Part shown: positions 6,207 to 8,444 of the stretch, piece after piece | Layout: every line of letters begins with the position of its first letter | How positions within the stretch are numbered: the stretch's first letter is position 1 | Source: Alcaligenaceae bacterium | GTDB lineage: Bacteria; Pseudomonadota; Gammaproteobacteria; Burkholderiales; Burkholderiaceae_B | Assembly (NCBI GenBank): GCA_947380655.1 | Contig: CANCRX010000120.1 | Span: 1 to 8,444 of the forward strand | Length of the DNA stretch: 8,444 nt | Direction of reading: 5' to 3' | Notes under the pieces: generated by a model | Databases searched by the model: none | What the model saw: the letters and a program-made list of their open reading frames with translations, nothing else | What the model was told of the DNA's origin: nothing | Program-made: the position numbers and the translations under genes

Positions 6207-7481
6207 TTATTGAACAATGGCGTGCGCGGCGGCAAGCGTGTGGCGATCTGAAAACCTTGCACCTGTGACTGTTAGGCCGAGTGGTAATTCGCCAGCTTGG
6301 CGGATGACGGGGATATTGACACATGGTGTGTGTAATAAAGACCACATTCCATTGAAAATCATCGAGCCGCTGCCTTGCGTGTAAAGTGGCGCCGGACCTG
6401 GTGTGCTGGGTGTCAGGACCGCATCAAAGTCCGCTGCAATCGCGTCGAATAATGATCTGCAATGTGCAGCAATATCGTAGGCTTCGCGAAGTTGCTTACG
6501 GGTGTAGCCTGCAGAATTTTCAACCTGGGCGCAAATGTTCGGATGTAATTTAGATTTGTCCTCACGATACTGAGCGAGAAAACTTGCACGACCTTCACTG
6601 AGCATGATGAGTTTTTGAACCTCAGCGAGGACATTAAATTCTTCAGGTAAAACAAGATCAATAATTGATGCACCATCTTGTTTAAGTTGATGGGCGCACT
6701 GTTCAAGTGCTTGTTTTGTAGGTGCTTCGGCGTGAGACCAAACAGGGCTTTTGCAGATTGCAATGCGTGCTGAACTACGTGAGACCACGGGCATGGTCTC
6801 AGCTTGCGGATCCAATACGTTATTGAGTAATACAAGATCATCAACACTCCTGCCAAACCATCCGAGCGTATCCATAGAAGGAGAAAATATTTTCGCTCCT
6901 TCAGGATTCACTATGCCCCATGTGGGTTTGAACGCAAACACTCCACAAAAAGAGGCTGGGCGAATCATGGAGCCGCCGGTTTGGGTGCCGATCGTGAGCG
7001 GGACATGGCAGTCTGCTACGGCAGCCGCGGAGCCACTCGAAGAGCCCCCGGGTGTGTATAGAAAATCATGTGGATTGCGCGTCGGTGCGAGATTGCCGGA
7101 AGATGCAAACTCTGCTGTTTCTGTTTTCCCAAAAATTAATGCACCAGCTTGACGCAGCAAACTTACACAAGATGCATCAATGTGGGGATGGAAATTTTCG
7201 TACAGTGCAGAGTTGTATTGAGTCGGCATATCATCAGTTAGCAATACATCCTTGATGCCGATAGGTAGGCCGTAGAGCGGGGCGCGTGGACCCGCACGAT
7301 CCATTTCCTGGGCTAGCCTGAGGATATGCTCGGGGTCGATGAACGACCATGCATGCACGGAGGATTCGCGTTCTGCGATGCGTTGCAGGCAACTGCGTGC
7401 AAGTGACTCAACGGAAATTTTCTTCTCTTTTAAAAGCGCTACCGCTTGACTCGCGGTGTATTGCTCAAGGTTATTGGTCAT
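6207..7481 (-). CDS. amidase-signature-family hydrolase
   Basis: Hydrolyses a linear amide to a carboxylate and ammonia or an amine. The product is 424 residues from the ATG at 7481. The full Ser-cisSer-Lys machinery is visible: K77 in GLPIGIKDV, cis-Ser S147 in PGGSSSGSAAAVA and nucleophile S171 in GTQTGGSMIRPA. The 24-residue gap between the two serines equals that in characterised members. There is no signal peptide, so it is cytoplasmic. GatA is unlikely because gatB and gatC are absent. The start is uncertain: an in-frame TTG at 7496 would add five residues, and neither candidate has a recognisable ribosome binding site. The chosen ATG begins MTNNLEQYTASQAVALL, a normal opening for the family. 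It heads the leftward operon amidase-ligase-GAF and is divergent from the transport gene at 7702, so it may share control through the inverted repeat at 7520-7550. Confidence 0.94.
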   Translation of the reverse strand: MTNNLEQYTASQAVALLKEKKISVESLARSCLQRIAERESSVHAWSFIDPEHILRLAQEMDRAGPRAPLYGLPIGIKDVLLTDDMPTQYNSALYENFHPHIDASCVSLLRQAGALIFGKTETAEFASSGNLAPTRNPHDFLYTPGGSSSGSAAAVADCHVPLTIGTQTGGSMIRPASFCGVFAFKPTWGIVNPEGAKIFSPSMDTLGWFGRSVDDLVLLNNVLDPQAETMPVVSRSSARIAICKSPVWSHAEAPTKQALEQCAHQLKQDGASIIDLVLPEEFNVLAEVQKLIMLSEGRASFLAQYREDKSKLHPNICAQVENSAGYTRKQLREAYDIAAHCRSLFDAIAADFDAVLTPSTPGPAPLYTQGSGSMIFNGMWSLLHTPCVNIPVIRQAGELPLGLTVTGARFSDRHTLAAAHAIVQ

Positions 7482-7519
7482 ATGCGCATGCAGCAAAAAT
7501 TATTTCTGGGAAAAAATCA

Positions 7520-7550
7520 ATGTACATCTTTACTATCTAAAGATGTACAT
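7520..7550. repeat. perfect 13-bp inverted repeat, likely operator
   Basis: ATGTACATCTTTA (7520-7532) is repeated exactly in inverted orientation (TAAAGATGTACAT, 7538-7550) around CTATC. Each arm itself contains the palindrome ATGTACAT, and the two palindromes are 23 bp apart centre to centre. It lies between the divergent amidase and solute-binding genes and overlaps the -35 and spacer of the rightward promoter. This arrangement suits a dimeric or tetrameric repressor; GTAC-centred palindromes occur among GntR-family operators. There is no T-tract directly after either arm, so a terminator is unlikely. The regulator gene is not in the window. Confidence 0.8.
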
Positions 7551-7557
7551 ATATTAT
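7529..7557 (+). promoter_or_regulatory. candidate promoter of the solute-binding protein gene
   Basis: TTTACT (7529-7534) and TATTAT (7552-7557, five of six consensus bases) are separated by the ideal 17 bp. The 13-bp inverted repeat covers the -35 and spacer, so a bound repressor would block it. Transcription from here would give a leader of about 140 bases. A second -35-like TTGACT lies at 7595-7600 without a well-spaced -10. Confidence 0.55.
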
Positions 7558-7701
7558 CGATTCAGATTTTCTCAGTGATCTCAGTGCAATCAGTTTGACT
7601 CGCAATACATTTCTTTGTGTTTAAGATTTACCTTAATAACAAGTTGTATGTTTATCGAGTGCCAATTTTGCCGCTCGATGCGCACCTGAAAGGAGTTCGC
7701 T
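7558..7701 (+). promoter_or_regulatory. leader of the solute-binding protein gene
   Basis: This untranslated stretch holds a tandem TCTCAGTG (7570-7577 and 7579-7586, nine-base period), a small stem ATCGAG/CTCGAT (7654-7659 and 7674-7679), and a strong ribosome binding site AAGGAG at 7690-7695. It resembles no riboswitch class I recognise. Confidence 0.4.
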
Positions 7702-8444
7702 TTGTCTATTACTACTAAAAAGTCCGCTACGCATTCCATATCCAAATCCGTCAGCCGTCGTAGTTTTACCAAGGCCGCTGTAGTCGGTGCAGGTGCCGCG
7801 CTGTTTGCCCCAGGCATCCTGCGTGCACAGAGTGCAGGCGTCATCAAGATTGCAAACATTCAGGGTATCACTGGTCCGTCAGCCGCCTATGGAATCCGCT
7901 CCAGAGATGGATCGATTCTCGCGCTAGAGGACATCAATAAAGCCGGATTCAAAGATGCATCGGGTAAGTCATGGACGTTCGAGATGGTTCATTCCGACAT
8001 GGCCAACGATCCGCGACAGGCAATCACACTATTTCGTCAGGCCGCAAGCGACCCATCAATTAGCGCGGTGATTGGACCTGCTAACTCGGTCGGCTATGTG
8101 CCAATGGTTCCGGTCACAGGCCAAGTCAAACTGCCTTTGGTAGGCGGAGGCTCAGGTGCTCCAGTTAAAGAATGGTCGACCTATGGCTATCGTGTGAATC
8201 CTGTTTCAACAACAGCGGTCCCAGTGGTCTTACGAAAAATTACTGCCAAGCACAACATCAAGCGTCTCGCAGTGATTTACGACCAGACGCAGGATGCGCA
8301 GGCGGGTGACGCCGAGGTCTGTAAAACCATGGCTGCTGAGCTTGGGTATCAGGTTGTAGCGTTCGAGGCATTTCGCAGCGGTGATCAGGATTTCTCAGCG
8401 CAGATTTCTAAAATTCGCAGCACCAAGCCTGATGGACTCTATAT
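7702..8444 (+). CDS. Tat-exported ABC transporter substrate-binding protein (branched-chain amino acid/amide type), partial
   Basis: Periplasmic receptor of an ABC importer of the LivJ/urea-amide class (Peripla_BP_6-like). It delivers ligand to a permease and ATPase expected downstream. The first 247 codons are present and the frame is open at the window edge. The N-terminus carries a twin-arginine signal: SRRSFTK (18-24), a hydrophobic stretch AAVVGAGAALFAPG (25-38) and a likely cleavage site after LRA (40-42). The mature part opens IKIANIQGITGPSAAYG and continues with DPRQAITLFRQAA, AVIGPANSVGYVPMVPV and LAVIYDQTQDAQAGDA, typical of lobe I and the hinge. The start is TTG at 7702: AAGGAG at 7690-7695 is six bases upstream, an in-frame stop lies at 7687-7689, and no ATG or GTG is available before the signal peptide. 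It is divergent from the amidase operon, which suggests that the imported ligand is, or becomes, the amide substrate. Confidence 0.95.
   Translation, partial: MSITTKKSATHSISKSVSRRSFTKAAVVGAGAALFAPGILRAQSAGVIKIANIQGITGPSAAYGIRSRDGSILALEDINKAGFKDASGKSWTFEMVHSDMANDPRQAITLFRQAASDPSISAVIGPANSVGYVPMVPVTGQVKLPLVGGGSGAPVKEWSTYGYRVNPVSTTAVPVVLRKITAKHNIKRLAVIYDQTQDAQAGDAEVCKTMAAELGYQVVAFEAFRSGDQDFSAQISKIRSTKPDGLY

Noticed and set aside
6413..6856. 147-codon minus-strand open frame within the amidase gene
   Set aside because: Out of frame with the amidase catalytic core and without family features; the amidase frame is intact across it.
7482..7496. TTG start at 7496 for the amidase
   Set aside because: Possible, but it has no ribosome site and adds only LLHAH-type residues not needed by the fold; the ATG at 7481 is preferred with some doubt.

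Overview
The window looks like part of a betaproteobacterial chromosome, most likely of the order Burkholderiales. The basis is the SSB sequence with its Gly-rich then Ala/Pro-rich linker, the divergent short-chain dehydrogenase, and a branched-chain-amino-acid-type solute-binding protein with a twin-arginine signal. This is judged from familiarity with such proteins, not from a search. By rough hand count most genes are near 50-57% G+C, while the small toxin-antitoxin pair is near 40%.

Layout. Bases 1-159 are the leader of ssb and perhaps the tail of an unseen upstream gene. Next comes ssb (160-654, +), closed by a clear hairpin-plus-T-tract terminator (675-710). A higBA-type toxin-antitoxin operon follows (756-1346, +) with a candidate promoter covered by two small dyads. 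Then a lone short-chain dehydrogenase-like gene (1382-2161, +) that lacks the usual catalytic Tyr and Lys. Two unequal members of the polysaccharide-deacetylase / PuuE allantoinase / cyclic-imide-hydrolase superfamily stand back to back (2216-3112, -; 3266-4153, +) and share a 153-bp control region with inverted repeats. A leftward three-gene operon occupies 4186-7481: amidase-signature hydrolase, PaaK-like CoA ligase, and a small GAF-domain protein. Divergent from it, a Tat-exported ABC solute-binding protein begins at 7702 and runs off the window. Between the amidase and this gene lies a perfect 13-bp inverted repeat (7520-7550) over a good promoter, probably an operator.

Working model (inference). 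From about 1382 onward the window resembles a catabolic island. The binding protein and its unseen permease and ATPase would import a small nitrogenous or acidic compound. The two PuuE-like proteins could open cyclic amide or imide bonds, the amidase would cleave a linear amide to a carboxylate plus ammonia or an amine, the ligase would activate the acid as a CoA thioester, and the dehydrogenase-like protein may act further down. The GAF protein, translationally coupled to the ligase, is a candidate small-molecule sensor. No transcription factor for this island is in the window, and the substrate cannot be read from the sequence.
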